DNA of 64,000 bases from Dipteris shenzhenensis (taxonomy: Eukaryota; Polypodiophyta; Polypodiopsida; Gleicheniales), in assembly GCA_047967505.1 (NCBI GenBank), contig CM106540.1; one strand, 5' to 3'. Shown piece by piece: positions 29,483 through 40,602 of this stretch (within the stretch, counting starts at the first letter, position 1; each line of letters opens with the position of its first letter). The position numbers and the translations under genes were made by a program. Under the pieces are notes generated by a model that saw only the letters and a program-made list of their open reading frames with translations, ran no database searches and was not told the origin of the DNA.

Positions 29483-30460
29483 TTGTCAGCAGTCATAAGT
29501 GACACAATTCAAAGAGAAGTGGCCTTAAAAAGGAAATTATTTGAGGATCAGGCATATCCTTTAGAAAAGACTAAGAAAAGAAGGTTTGATCCTAAAGAGC
29601 GGCTTGAGTTTCCGAAGTACAATGGGGCTAGGCATCCAGAGAAACTCCTCAATTGGATAAGACATTTCCAATTGTACTTTGTACAATTTGATCATATGGA
29701 AGATGAGAAGTCAGCACTAGCTACTCTACATTTAGAGAAGGATGCACTCCTTTGGTGGTCCATATGCCAATCAGAAAGTAGTCCATGGTCTGAATTCTTG
29801 GAAGAATTAAAGACAACATTTCTCCTACTTAAGTATAAGGAGGACCAAATGTTTAAAAGGGAGAAACTATGGCAATTTAATAGGGAGACAGTGAGCGAAT
29901 ACACTACGAAATTTTGGCATTTATCTCTAGAGTTCACAACGAAGATGAAAGAGGAGAAATTATATAAGTATCTCTTTAATCTTAGACCAAACATCCGACA
30001 TGAGTTGGAACTCCTAAACCCAAGGACACCATTAGATTGGCCGAGGTAGCGGAAAGGAAAGTCAATCCTAAAAGGAGAGAAGTAACACATGAGGTGTCAA
30101 GTTCACAAAGTAGACCCTTTGTTCGATCAGCTAATTCTAAACAAAATGGATGACGCTTTCCTAGGCGAACAAGAGTACGAACAATTAGTAGCAAACCAAC
30201 AAGGAAACCTACTCTTGGTGGATGAGTAAAACCTCCATTCATGTCTCCTCAAGAAAGGGATAGATTGTTTAAGGAAAGAAAATGTTTTGGATGCAAAAAG
30301 GCGACAAATCATAGATTCTATGATTTTCTAGAGTTAAAGAAGAAGATGGATAAGACCAATGTAACTAGGGCTTCTCACCCTAAGCAAGAGAGTGAACCTT
30401 CTTGTAAAAATATTGAAAATAATAAAAAGAACAATAATGCTAGTTTGCATTACACCTTTG
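29483..30460 (+). pseudogene. Gag of gypsy element E
   Basis: The capsid frame (29483-30049) has ERLEFPKYNGARHPEKLLNW, KDALLWWSICQSESSPWSEF, FKREKLWQFNRETVSEYTTK and LRPNIRHELELLNPRTPLDW, typical of plant gypsy gag. After a frame break near 30040-30240 the nucleocapsid part shows a knuckle-like CFGCKKATNHRFYDF. The last Cys is replaced by Phe and the spacing is one residue longer than the CX2CX4HX4C consensus. The linker that follows is Lys/Asn-rich. The capsid part is otherwise undamaged over 188 codons. Confidence 0.8.
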
Positions 30461-30499
30461 GTTGACACAACTTATTTAAGTTACATGGGTATGTTGGCG

Positions 30500-30806
30500 T
30501 CAACGTATCATTGTCCTCATGGATGATGGTAGTAGTAACTACCATATTATCTCAAATAGGTTGGCTAAAATAGTCAAATCTAAGAAATGGCCTTTGAAGG
30601 ATATGAGTATTAGTGGTGCATCTAGAGGGAATGAAGAGCAATGTACTTCTAAAGTCAAGAACTTGCTCTTCAAGATCCAAAAGTATGAAGATTGTAGATA
30701 TTTTCTTGTTGCTCCTCTGCAAGAAGTCGACATGATCCTAGGCAAGTCTTGGAGGTATGATTTCCAACCAGGCTATGGATGTAAGGAAACATACCTGTAC
30801 CTTTGA
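30500..30806 (+). pseudogene. Aspartic protease of element E
   Basis: The start reads ...VLMDDGSSNYHIISNRLAK, with DDG in place of the usual D-S/T-G. The C-terminal box is [20 protein letters not shown]. It is followed by RT in an overlapping frame (30757), so a frameshift lies near 30760-30800. Confidence 0.65.
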
Positions 30807-32300
30807 GCACCAAGGTATGAGGATCACCTTAAAAGGTGAGCGAGATATTTCCCATTTTCCACTCATATCTCATACTAGAGCTAAAAGAGAGTTGCATAAG
30901 GGAGTCAGTTGTAGTGTGATATATGTTAGAGAAGTGAAGCTCAAACATAGTGATCAAGAACGTCAACTTATAGAGTTCCTTAAGCAATTCGATGATCAAT
31001 TTGCTAGTGATGATCGGCATGAGTTGCCTATCTCTAAACCTGAAGATCATACTATTGAGTTGATTCCAGGGTCCTCTCCTCCATGTAGAGCTCCCTATCT
31101 AATGAATAAGGTAGAGCTAGAGGAGGTAGAAAAGCAAGTTGCGGACTTGCTAGAGAAAGGTCTAATCATGCCAAGTAGTTCACCTTTTGGGACTCCAATA
31201 CTTTTGGTAAAAAAGAAGGATGGAACCTTTAGGATGTGTATTGATTATAGAGCCCTTAATACGTTGACAATTAAGAATAGGTTTCCTATACCTTGAATTG
31301 ACAACTTGTTAGACTCCTTGAAAGGTGCCAGGGTATTTAGCGAATTGGATTTAAAGTTATGATATCATCAAGTTAGGATGAGGGAAGAAGATGTGCATAA
31401 GACTGCCTTTAGGACACAAACAGGACATTATGAATTTGTAGTTATGTCCTTTGGGTTGACTAATGCACCTGCTACCTTTTGTAGGCTAATGAGAAGAGTT
31501 CTTCGACCATACATAGGCAAGTTTGTAGTTGTGTTCTTTGATGATATTTTAGTTTATAGCCAAAATGAAGAACATAAGCAACATCTTGTACATATGATGG
31601 AATTGCTTCGTGAGAACCAACTCTTCCTGAATATAAAAAAGAGTGAGTTCTTTAAGAAGGAAATAGAATATTTAGGCCATGTCATCAATGAACATGGAAT
31701 TCAGGTTGATCCAACCAAGGTGAAAGCTATAAAGGAATGGCCTGTCCCTACGAATATACACGAACTAAGATCTTTTTTTGGTTTATGTAGCTATTATAGG
31801 AGATTCATCTTGAATTTCTCTAAGATTGCATCACCACTTACTGATCTACTTAAGAAGAAATCAATGTATCATTAGGGTGATAGACATTCGAGTGCCTTTG
31901 AGAATTTGAAGGTTGCTTTAATGAACTAGCCTTGTGTTAGTTTTGACAGATTTTGATAAGTCTTTCTTTGTCATATGTACAGATGCTAGTGGTACATCCA
32001 TTAGAGCCGTACTAATGCAAGAGAGACATCCCATAGCATTTGAAAGTTAAAAACTTCAAAGTGTTGAATTAAAGTATAGCACGTATGAGAAGGAACTATT
32101 AGCCATAGTTCATGCTTTGAAGTTATGGAGACATTATCTTTATGGATATGACTTCAAGGTTAAGACAGATCATCAGAGTACTAAGCATTTGTTTTCTCAA
32201 CCAATAATTTCACCTCAACAAATTAAGTGGGCAGAATATCTTCAAGGGTTTGGACAACTTGAGTTAGAATATCAACCTAGTAAGGAGAAGATAGTTGCAG
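30757..32300 (+). pseudogene. Reverse transcriptase and RNase H of element E
   Basis: RT blocks: [80 protein letters not shown], the catalytic VVVFFDDILVYS (Asp pair 31540-31545), EYLGHVINEHGIQVDP and LRSFFGLCSYYRRF. RNase [54 protein letters not shown] and KIVADALSHRPS. Stops at 31294 (TGA), about 31360 (TGA), 31873 (TAG), 31928 (TAG) and 32048 (TAA) break it, but the order is complete and the catalytic residues are present. Confidence 0.85.
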
Positions 32301-33110
32301 ATGCACTCAGTCATAGACCAAGTGTAAACTATGTCTCCGTAGTGAGAGAAGAATCTCTTAGTGCGATGAAGGACACCTACAAAGGTGATAAAGAATTTGG
32401 GACTATCTATGATGCGTTACTTCAAGGACAAGATGATTCCTTAGAGAGATATGCAATTCATGATAGGTATCTTCTTAGAGGACGATCCATTTGGGTACCC
32501 TCCACTTTTAAATTCCTAGTTTTTGAAGAAATACATAGTAGTCCCTATTATGGACATAGAGGTATTAGAGGAACCATTGATAGAATTGAAAGATCTTTCT
32601 ATTGGTCAGGATTGAGAAAGGACGTAACTACTTTAGTCCAACAGTGCTTAACTTGTCAAAAAGTTAAGAGTGATCATGGTAAGACACTAGGATGACTTCA
32701 GCCATTACCCATAGCTAGCGAGAGATGGGAGCATATTACCATGGACTTTGTGTCAGGATTCCCAAAGACAAGGACCCAAAATGAGCAAATCCTTACCATT
32801 ATAGATAGATTTAGTAAACAGGCCCATATCATTCCATGTAAGAAGAACATCACTGCCATAGAAACCGCTAAGATATTTATTAAAGAAATCTTTAGGTTAC
32901 ATGGATTACCTAAATCCATTACATCAGATAATGATCCCAAGTTCCAAAGCCAATTCTAGCAAGCTCTTTTTAAGAGCTTAGGAACTAAATTGCAATTCTC
33001 CACTACATATCACCCATCGACTAATGGACAAAGTGAAATAGCTAACCAAGCTATTATCCAGTTGTTATGTAGTTATGTCCATGTGGCCAGACGGGACTTA
33101 GGAACATAGA
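32300..33110 (+). pseudogene. Integrase of element E, C-terminus missing
   Basis: The HHCC domain (YYGHRGIRGTIDRIERSFYW, LVQQCLTCQKVK) is followed by a TGA at 32693-32695. The core then shows all three catalytic residues: MDFVSGFPKT (Asp at 32744), SDNDPKF (Asp at 32927) and NGQSEIANQ (Glu near 33035). A TAG at 32957-32959 lies between them. Similarity ends at RRDLGT-stop near 33110, so the C-terminal and any chromodomain are absent. Confidence 0.8.
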
Positions 33111-36100
33111 AGATGAGACAAGTCTGGTGTTACAAATATACTGATGGAACGAATAAGATGGAGAGACGGTGATTCATAAGCTAGGAGTGACTTTGAGATG
33201 ATAACATGTACATTGATGGAGCAGTGAAAGGCTTGCCAGCCATGGAGCTCACATCGCATTTTCTTGCACTACAATGGAGAACGAAAGCGTATCAACTAGA
33301 AAACTCATGCACTCTGCATGCGTAAAGAACTCCATGAAGGCCCGTGAGCCAGAGAGTCAAAGATTCAGCTGGAGCATTACGAGCCTAGAATATTGAAAGC
33401 TTACGAGATGACAGAGAGCTTATGAGACTGTAGATAGTCACGATATTACAGAGATAACGTATCTACCTTAGACTTGGAAGTATGGCATTATGTTTACTTT
33501 CTATGTTCGGATAAAAGAGAGGTCCACGATCATGGTATTACATAGTTACGAGATCACGTTGTGGAATCTGTATAAGGGCATCTCAGAGGAAACTGTGAGA
33601 CCTTGGATGACACACGTAGTGAATATTCCATGCTCTAACCATGACCTACAACGGTAGTTACGAAACCAAACTAGGATCAGAGTTTATTAACACACATAGG
33701 GTAATTTCCACACAGGTACGAGAGGTCGTGAACTAGTAGGAGGAGAACCACTGTTCATAAGGCCCTTCTCATTGAGTTATAGGCTTTTCAATTAAACTAA
33801 ATACTGTTACTTGAACATGGGAAGAAGGAATGCTGAGGGACAGTATGGTTTAACCTCCCTAGAGCACTTGTATATGTAAGAAGAGTCAGAAAGATATACA
33901 GATATTTTGAGACAGTCAGCAACTATAATAGCATTTCAATATAGACTTCTTGTTAGATCTTATATCATGAAAATAGAAAGGATAATTAACTTATAAAGCT
34001 ATGAGACCTTTGTCCAAGCTATGAAGCAGTGTTGTATAATATTGAATTAAAGTAGATTGTTAGGGATATAGTATAGTTGAATTGGCATTTCTTATTGAGG
34101 TTGGTTTTTCATAAAATGCATTACTTAATTAATATACAAGATAGATTGTTAATTGTCCTCTTACTGATGATCTACAATAAAGAAGCTTGGGAGACTATTG
34201 AAGTTATCCTTGAGCACATCTAGAGGTTTTCAAAAAGAGAAACATATAGGAATTACTCATATTTTTGCGCTTTATTTCCAGGAAAAGAAGATGGGAATAG
34301 TAATATAGAGATCCCTAATCATATATAAGTGGATAGGGAAGATAATTTACTAGAATCATTATCATTTGTGACCTTTATTTCTTGGAACTTTTATTACCAT
34401 TCACTGAAAATGTATACATTTGGTACCATTTAATTTTTGGGAATTCAAGTGCCATAATATGAACCATTGCAAGTCAAGTTGGGTGACAAGGATAACAACC
34501 GTGTGCTAGCATGGAGGCCTACGGTCCCACAGTTAAAGGTCTTTGTTCTAACTTACCCTTTATGTGGATGGATGCAGGTGAGTTGGCACACTTCTCAACC
34601 AGATGTGCTGATGAAGGTTTCTGAAGATGACACTGGCACACTATATACAACCGACGGAATGGATAGATGCATATGATCATCTTATGATATTAGTTGATAT
34701 TTTGTTTACAACTTTTGGCTACTAATACTGAGAACTTTGGGAGTAGATTGTTCTTTGTATGGGTATACTGGTCATAAACATAGAATTTTGAGACAATATA
34801 GTGTTCTCTAGCTATTGCTGTGATTATGCAAGTTTTTGGGTAGAACAATAATTTTTATCTTGCCACCTTCCATCAGAACTGATTGTATGGGATTTTTGGA
34901 AAAAAGGACTACTAATGAATGAATTGGGACACCGTGTAGTCCCCTTCCAACTTATATTCAGTTGATAATATCACGGAATCTGTACTTCCCGTGATGCCAA
35001 TATAATGATTTATAATACTCCCTGATCCAGTTATATGGAGAACAATAGGACTTGGGATTTAAGGGACTTTGGAAAATTCCATGGAAAAGGGGTGTAATTC
35101 TTGCAATTACAAACAGTAGATTTGAAGTTTAATGAACTAATGAAAGGATTGATTCGGAGACATTAAAGTTATACAATTCTGAATATGTCAAGGATGTTGA
35201 ATTGAGATATGAAAGAAGAGTAGTAGAAATGTAGGTTGAAACACACACACACATGCACACGCACACGCACACACACACACACATATATATTTCCAAAAAT
35301 TAATTTACAGATGGCCATATGGCTGCCATGTGAATTCCAAGTTTCCCATCCCTAAGTTCTTCAAACCATTGTGGTAGCTCGGAGTACCCTCATCCAATAT
35401 ATAGCCATGTCATTCTCAACCAAATGTGTTGACTTTGAGGAAGAGATTTGCCACAACATTAGCCCTTGTATACCAACAATGTGAGCTTGAATACCAATTG
35501 TTGCATCAAGTATCAAAGCATTCCTTGTTAACTAAATGTGCCACAAACCTGTCCATCTAAAGAAATGAAAGAAGATTAAATAGTTTGAGTTATCCAATCC
35601 GTGCAAATTCTTGCCGAAGACGTAGTCTTGTATAATATGGGCTAATTGGTCAACAAAATCCATACACGAGGAATGGAATCCCATACTTGTGCTAACACTA
35701 GACATGAAATTCGAATCATGTAATACAAAACACACAAGAGCAATCCGCCACTTTCGAAATTGGTCTCCCATGGGTAGACCTCCCACTAGCATGCATAAAG
35801 GAACACTTTCCCTTGATATGGAATCCAAGAGCACCAACCATGTAAAAGTATATCCTTCCACCATACCCTGGTCTTTCAGGTGTGCCATATGCAATTAGCC
35901 ATCTAAGTTAGCTAATGCTTGTCCTTCACTATCATATGGGACACTTAATTGGTTGTATGTTGGACTATGTCCTGAGACTTTCTAAATGCCCAAGCTAACC
36001 AAGGTTGTTGGTCACCAAATGATGTAAGGGCAGCCCTCACCTTTTCCCAAATCTGTGCATAGCCACGAGGAACCTAAAAGTTTTGTCAGACTTTTTGAAA

Positions 36101-36859
36101 CGATAATAAGTCATGTCTATGAGGCAACAAAGCATCTGAATCCTCACCAACCCTAACCGAGCCATTTAATTGGATTTTGGTTGCTCTAGAATTTGTTAAG
36201 CCACTCCAAAAGTTCAGAAGTAGCTAGCACTTCACCTACCACCTAATGAGACAACCAATCAATAACAAGCTCAATGTTAGGGCAAGAAGAAAACATCAAG
36301 TTGAATTGGATTGTCATAACTAAATACATAAATAATGTTTACCTCTTTTAACAACTTGTAGGATATTGTAATATTACACTAACAATACGTGCTTATACAA
36401 CAATTGTATCGACAAATACACTCATTGAACCATTTCTTAGTAAAAAATATGTAGCTCTCATAATGAAGTGCTAATATATAATTGAATATCTTTTTACACA
36501 ATTATTGAATAGGGTGTCAATATGTTAGAGGTCATCTCTATGCTTCAAGTTTCAAAGGATGTAATTATTTGAAATAATTGCAGTATTCCAATATTCTAGT
36601 GAATGGGTACAATGAAGATGGTATCATTTTTCTGTTGTTGTAAAGTTGTGCCTTTATGTTCATATCATGTGCATTTGTATACTTAAACATGAGCACATTG
36701 ATGACAAGGAAAGTAGGCTTATAGTTTATGTTGGATATGATGTGAAATCTAAGCACCCTAGATTTATGGCCTGCGAATGCTAGATGGATCGGTTCGTTGA
36801 AAATATGATCGAGGAACATCATGAGATCTTTCAAATAGATAAAGACATCATGAGATGAG
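33111..36859. other. Unassigned intergenic sequence
   Basis: No credible gene is seen over 3.7 kb. 33111-34460 is ordinary AT-rich DNA with short frames only. A CA-rich microsatellite spans about 35241-35290. A minus-strand open frame at 35532-35894 (120 codons) has no recognised domain and may be chance. 36300-36560 is AT-rich. Confidence 0.5.
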
Positions 36860-37087
36860 GATATTTAAATGCATATGAGCACATGTGCATACATGTGCTT
36901 GAACGCATGCACATGCATGCATACGTGTGCATGTGTGTGTGTGTGCATGCACGCATGCATGCGTACATACAACATGCAAGCATCCACTCAACCATGCGCT
37001 TGTGTGTGCATGGAGGTGATTAACACACACGCGCGTGCACGTGCGCACGCATGCACGTTTTTTTGTGTGGGTGCACATGCTCGCATG

Positions 37088-37136
<49 letters not shown>

Positions 37137-37140
37137 GAGA
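36860..37140. repeat. Alternating purine-pyrimidine block with (CA)n and TATATA
   Basis: Nearly every dinucleotide is CA, TG, CG or GC-type alternation (ATGCATGCATACGTGTGCAT and similar). It ends in (CA)n at 37089-37128 and a short (TA)n. The frames of Cys-Val or Thr-His repeats in it are artefacts. Confidence 0.85.
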
Positions 37141-38005
37141 GCGAGAGAGGATTTGCATGTTGTAGAGCGATGTATCATAGCAAGCCTCACAAGATGTAGT
37201 ATAAGTCACATACGTGAGGAGAGCATTGACACTATTCTTTAGGGTCACGGTGAATAATGCTCACTTGTATTCCCCATATCAGCGGTTTTGGCCCATAGAG
37301 GCTAAGTGACCTATGTTTGTGCATAGTTTAATCATTTACCCTATGTTTAAGAGAATTAGTTTTTTGTTTTGGAATCCACATTACATGTTGAGTGGTACAC
37401 ATCAATTATCCTCAAATGAAAGAACCCCTATCACTTAGATATTGAGCACTATAATGTGCCTAAAGGAAACCATAAATTTTGAAAATGTTACGTCCCTCCT
37501 TCCCCCAATCCAAGGTGTTATTCCCCCCCCTCCTAACACCCCTTAACTCGCAAGGTCCCCCGTTATTTTATTTTTATTCTCAAAAAGCTCCCTTCCCTCC
37601 TTACTTTAATCATGCACTTACCCTCTTCTTTTTCACCCCTCTTCTCTTCTTCACACCTAGTAGTTCCCCCACTTATTGAATTATGAGTTTTTGCTAAGTA
37701 CGAGGACTTATTACATGCATTGGACAAGCCTTGCAAAATGTGAGTTAAAGTTGAAAATGTCACATGTCCTTGCTTTTTTTAAAAAGGTTATCCTTTCCAC
37801 TTTAACCAAATTACACAAGGATTTGACTGCTTTCGTTGCTTTGGGATTCTCTAAAGTTGCGTCCTTTGATTTTAATAAATATGACATCCACTTGAGGTTT
37901 TGACTTTAAATCATACAAGTAAGGTTTTTATTTATAGTTCTTTGAATAGATAGTAGAGCAGGCGTGTTTACTTTACTTTTTCAACTTGAATCAATAGAGT
38001 TAAAG

Positions 38006-38008
<3 letters not shown>
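37141..38008. other. Unassigned sequence
   Basis: A pyrimidine-rich stretch lies at 37490-37675. A 75-codon frame at 37676-37903 has no recognised domain. Nothing else is seen. Confidence 0.45.
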
Positions 38009-38101
<93 letters not shown>

Positions 38102-38121
38102 ATATATATATATATATATAA
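38009..38121. repeat. (TC)n followed by (TA)n microsatellite
   Basis: About 43 TC units then about 11 TA units, uninterrupted apart from TATC at the junction. Confidence 0.95.
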
Positions 38122-38354
38122 GTGTAGGCGTGGGTTGCACACATGGAGAGTAGTCGTATAGATGATGGTGTATTGGCAAGCCAAGTTTCAACAACATGTT
38201 TGATTGCGGTCAATGGTTAGGTGGTGATGTGCATAATAAGTATTGGGAGTATGAGAAAAGTATCGAGGCTATGAGGGACCTTTACTTATGTGACAACCTA
38301 GCATGAAAGGGATGGATGAGCAAGGCAACCAAAAGGAACATGTGAATGAAGAGA

Positions 38355-38355
<1 letters not shown>

Positions 38356-38385
<30 letters not shown>

Positions 38386-38386
38386 T
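38356..38386. repeat. (GA)n microsatellite
   Basis: About 14 GA units within a purine-rich stretch. Confidence 0.9.
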
Positions 38387-38454
38387 AGTGAAGTCAATGT
38401 TCATGAAAAATTGGGGTTTAATGTCAAGTGAATTGAAGTTGCGCATATTAACTT

Positions 38455-38766
38455 TCAAATTGGAATATAGAATGAACAAATTTCAAGACATTTTAGTTTA
38501 AACTTCAACATCTTTGAAGCACCACAATGACTAGCCTCCATGAAGCTGTTTCTGTGTGATGAGGGGCAATACTCGTCTGACAACTCTCGACGCAAGTGGC
38601 CAAACAAGTCCTTGGAGGGCTTGGTGAACTTGATTGGCCACGCTTGCCCGCACGAGCGCAGCACCTCCTTGTGTGCAGAAATAGCTTCTAGAGTCCCAAG
38701 TCTAAAGAATCTCTCTAGCCCCTAGGCCATACTCATGGAAGCGATGTGCTGTGTGAATGTGATCAT
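38455..38766 (-). pseudogene. Candidate minus-strand exon next to a CpG-rich island
   Basis: Reading the minus strand from an ATG at 38766, one frame stays open for 104 codons except a TAG at 38724-38722. It starts MITFTQHIASMSMA, and after the stop continues GLERFFRLGTLEAISAHKEV, then CGQAWPIKFTKPSKDLFGHL and RRELSDEYCPSSHRN. The composition is protein-like and the CpG-rich block 38780-39190 is exactly where its promoter would be. The TAG could be a CAG-to-TAG change or mark a wrong start. I recognise no family. It may be a first exon, a small orphan gene or a relic. Confidence 0.3.
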
Positions 38767-38779
38767 GGTCTATAGAAGG

Positions 38780-39190
38780 GTGAGATATAGAGAGAGGGCC
38801 CGCTTGATGTAGTGTGTGGAATTCGTAATTTCTCCGGCCGCGTGATGATGATGAGAGGCGTTGAGGCGCCGTTCACATAAATTTGCAAAAGGACGGCCGA
38901 GGTGGGGTCACGACACGTGTCAGGCAGAACTGACCGTAACGATTCGGATAACTGGCAGGTGGCAGACGGCGACGCGGCGAATCAGATAGGCCGGGCGACA
39001 AGATTCCGACGGCCCCAAAGTCAGTTTCAGGAGGTGTATTTTTGGGGTTTAATTTAACTGATATAGGGTTGTTTGTCCGCCACGATCGCCCGCCGTGGTG
39101 GGCCCCCCTGCCACCTGGTCCGCCGTTAGGTTTGACGAGCTGGCCGGCCTTTGGGCCCCGCCTTCTGATGACGCTTCAACCCATCCCAAC
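38780..39190. promoter_or_regulatory. CpG-rich island with G-box
   Basis: This 400-bp block is GC-rich and keeps many CpG dinucleotides (CGGCCGCG, GGCGACGCGGCG, CCGCCGTGG), unlike the CpG-poor DNA around it. It contains a perfect palindrome GACACGTGTC near 38914, a G-box core that plant bZIP/bHLH factors bind. It might be a promoter for a minus-strand transcript, or a remote element of the bHLH gene 6 kb downstream. Function is inferred only. Confidence 0.4.
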
Positions 39191-39404
39191 CATTGTTCCC
39201 GAAAAGTGATTTTCATACAACAGCCTTTAATTCCAACTTTTTGGAGGATTATTTACTAAAACAGCCTCAAAATGTACAAATAAAAAAAACCTCCTTTTTG
39301 GCGTGCCAGCCTTCCTCATGAAAAACTGAAATTAATTTTTGATTTTCATAAATTCTTTCTCCAATACTTAAGTCCAGATTTGGACATATCCCAATGCAAC
39401 TAGA
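39191..39404. other. AT-rich spacer
   Basis: No feature is seen between the CpG-rich island and the CT tract. Confidence 0.4.
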
Positions 39405-39405
39405 G

Positions 39406-39443
<38 letters not shown>

Positions 39444-39450
39444 TCTCTCT
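39405..39450. repeat. (TC)n microsatellite with one interruption
   Basis: Two (TC)n blocks separated by a single G. Confidence 0.9.
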
Positions 39451-39509
39451 GCACATCAGGAGACATTTATGAGCATTCATCTTGTTTAAAATTTGGACTT
39501 CACATCGAA

Positions 39510-39632
39510 CAAAACGAGTTTTCTCAACAAATTACAAAACTTGGGGTTTCAAATTCTGAAGGTTTTTCTTGAGAATTTGTAGATTTTATAAAATTGAGAA
39601 AATATTTTACGCAAGTTAAAATGAAATGTTGC
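39510..39632. mobile_element. Decayed relative of the 28.6-kb MITE
   Basis: GTTTTCTCAACAAATTACAA, ACTTGGGGTTTCAAATTCTG and GATTTTATAAAATTGAGAAA match the interior of the MITE at 28590-28760 in order and orientation, with a deletion in the middle. The terminal repeats and a target duplication are not recognisable. Confidence 0.65.
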
Positions 39633-40570
39633 TTCAAAGCCTCCATCTCATGTGCATTCCTTTGCTTTTCAAAACATCTCTTTGATGCCCCATAGGTCTT
39701 AAGAAGCTTTTCCTTTGACTTGCATGTGCCTATGCTTTTAGATTGCTTCTTGGAGGCAAAGTCCTATCACCATCAAATCCTCCTCCTATGTGCCTTTACA
39801 TGCTAATCTCGAGCTTCCCTATCGATCTTGTAATTGTGATTCAAACTCAATCCAGCGCTCATCTCCATTCCCAATTAATAAAGGGGAGACACCAAGGAGG
39901 TACATTATTATGTTTTTGAATTGCTTTCTACCTTTTTTGCTATCGTGCACCAGTATTGCTTTCAAAAAGAAAGCCGCATGCGTAGAGGAGCTTCGTAAGC
40001 AAGATTAAGATTCAAACATTTTTTAGTAATGGGTACACATCATTACATGGTTTAAAGTTTCACTACCAAGGATATCCTTTCCATTACAATATCAAAGCTC
40101 ACCAAATATATATAAGCCCAAGGAGTCTAAACAATACCAAAGACCTTTACACTATTCAAATTGATATTTCTTTGCAACTCTCTTTAAAGAAACACGGTAT
40201 CCATAATTTGCCCTACCATGGCCATAAGCCATCTTACCCAGCCTTCCAATAATAATGGTGGTGATATACATAACCTATGGATGAGCTAATTAGAAAGCAA
40301 TGACCTTTTGGAAGGCTTGCCATGCTCACATGAGGCAGGATGACAATATCATGTCCATCACCCTCCATTGCACCTACGATCGTAAGCTTGTAATATTCAG
40401 AGACCTAAATCTCTTGTAAGGGTCGGCATGCACTTCCCAAGCATGATGCTTCACCACATTCACAATGGTGGTTTGAGGATCCTTCCATACAATATTTGGA
40501 CCTACAAACATTCTATCTGAGCCAAAGATAATGTTTGACCAGGATATACATAATGTACACAAGGTCCTTC

Positions 40571-40602
<32 letters not shown>

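Larger units (their letters stand above)
27785..33110 (+). mobile_element. Ty3/gypsy element E, 3'-truncated
   Basis: A candidate LTR is followed by a tRNA-iMet-type PBS at 28068, a leader with an inserted MITE, gag (29.5-30.05 kb), protease, RT/RNase H and integrase to about 33100. Recognisable sequence stops after the integrase core, and no 3' LTR is seen. Wording of the RT ([40 protein letters not shown]) separates it from elements A-D and recalls chromovirus-like plant gypsy elements. A chromodomain cannot be checked because the end is missing. Confidence 0.7.

Noticed and set aside
35532-35894. Minus-strand 120-codon frame as a transposase
   Set aside because: No DDE or zinc-finger motif is visible; length is compatible with chance in AT-rich DNA.
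36848-37248. Cys-Val and Thr-His repeat frames
   Set aside because: Artefacts of alternating CA/TG sequence.
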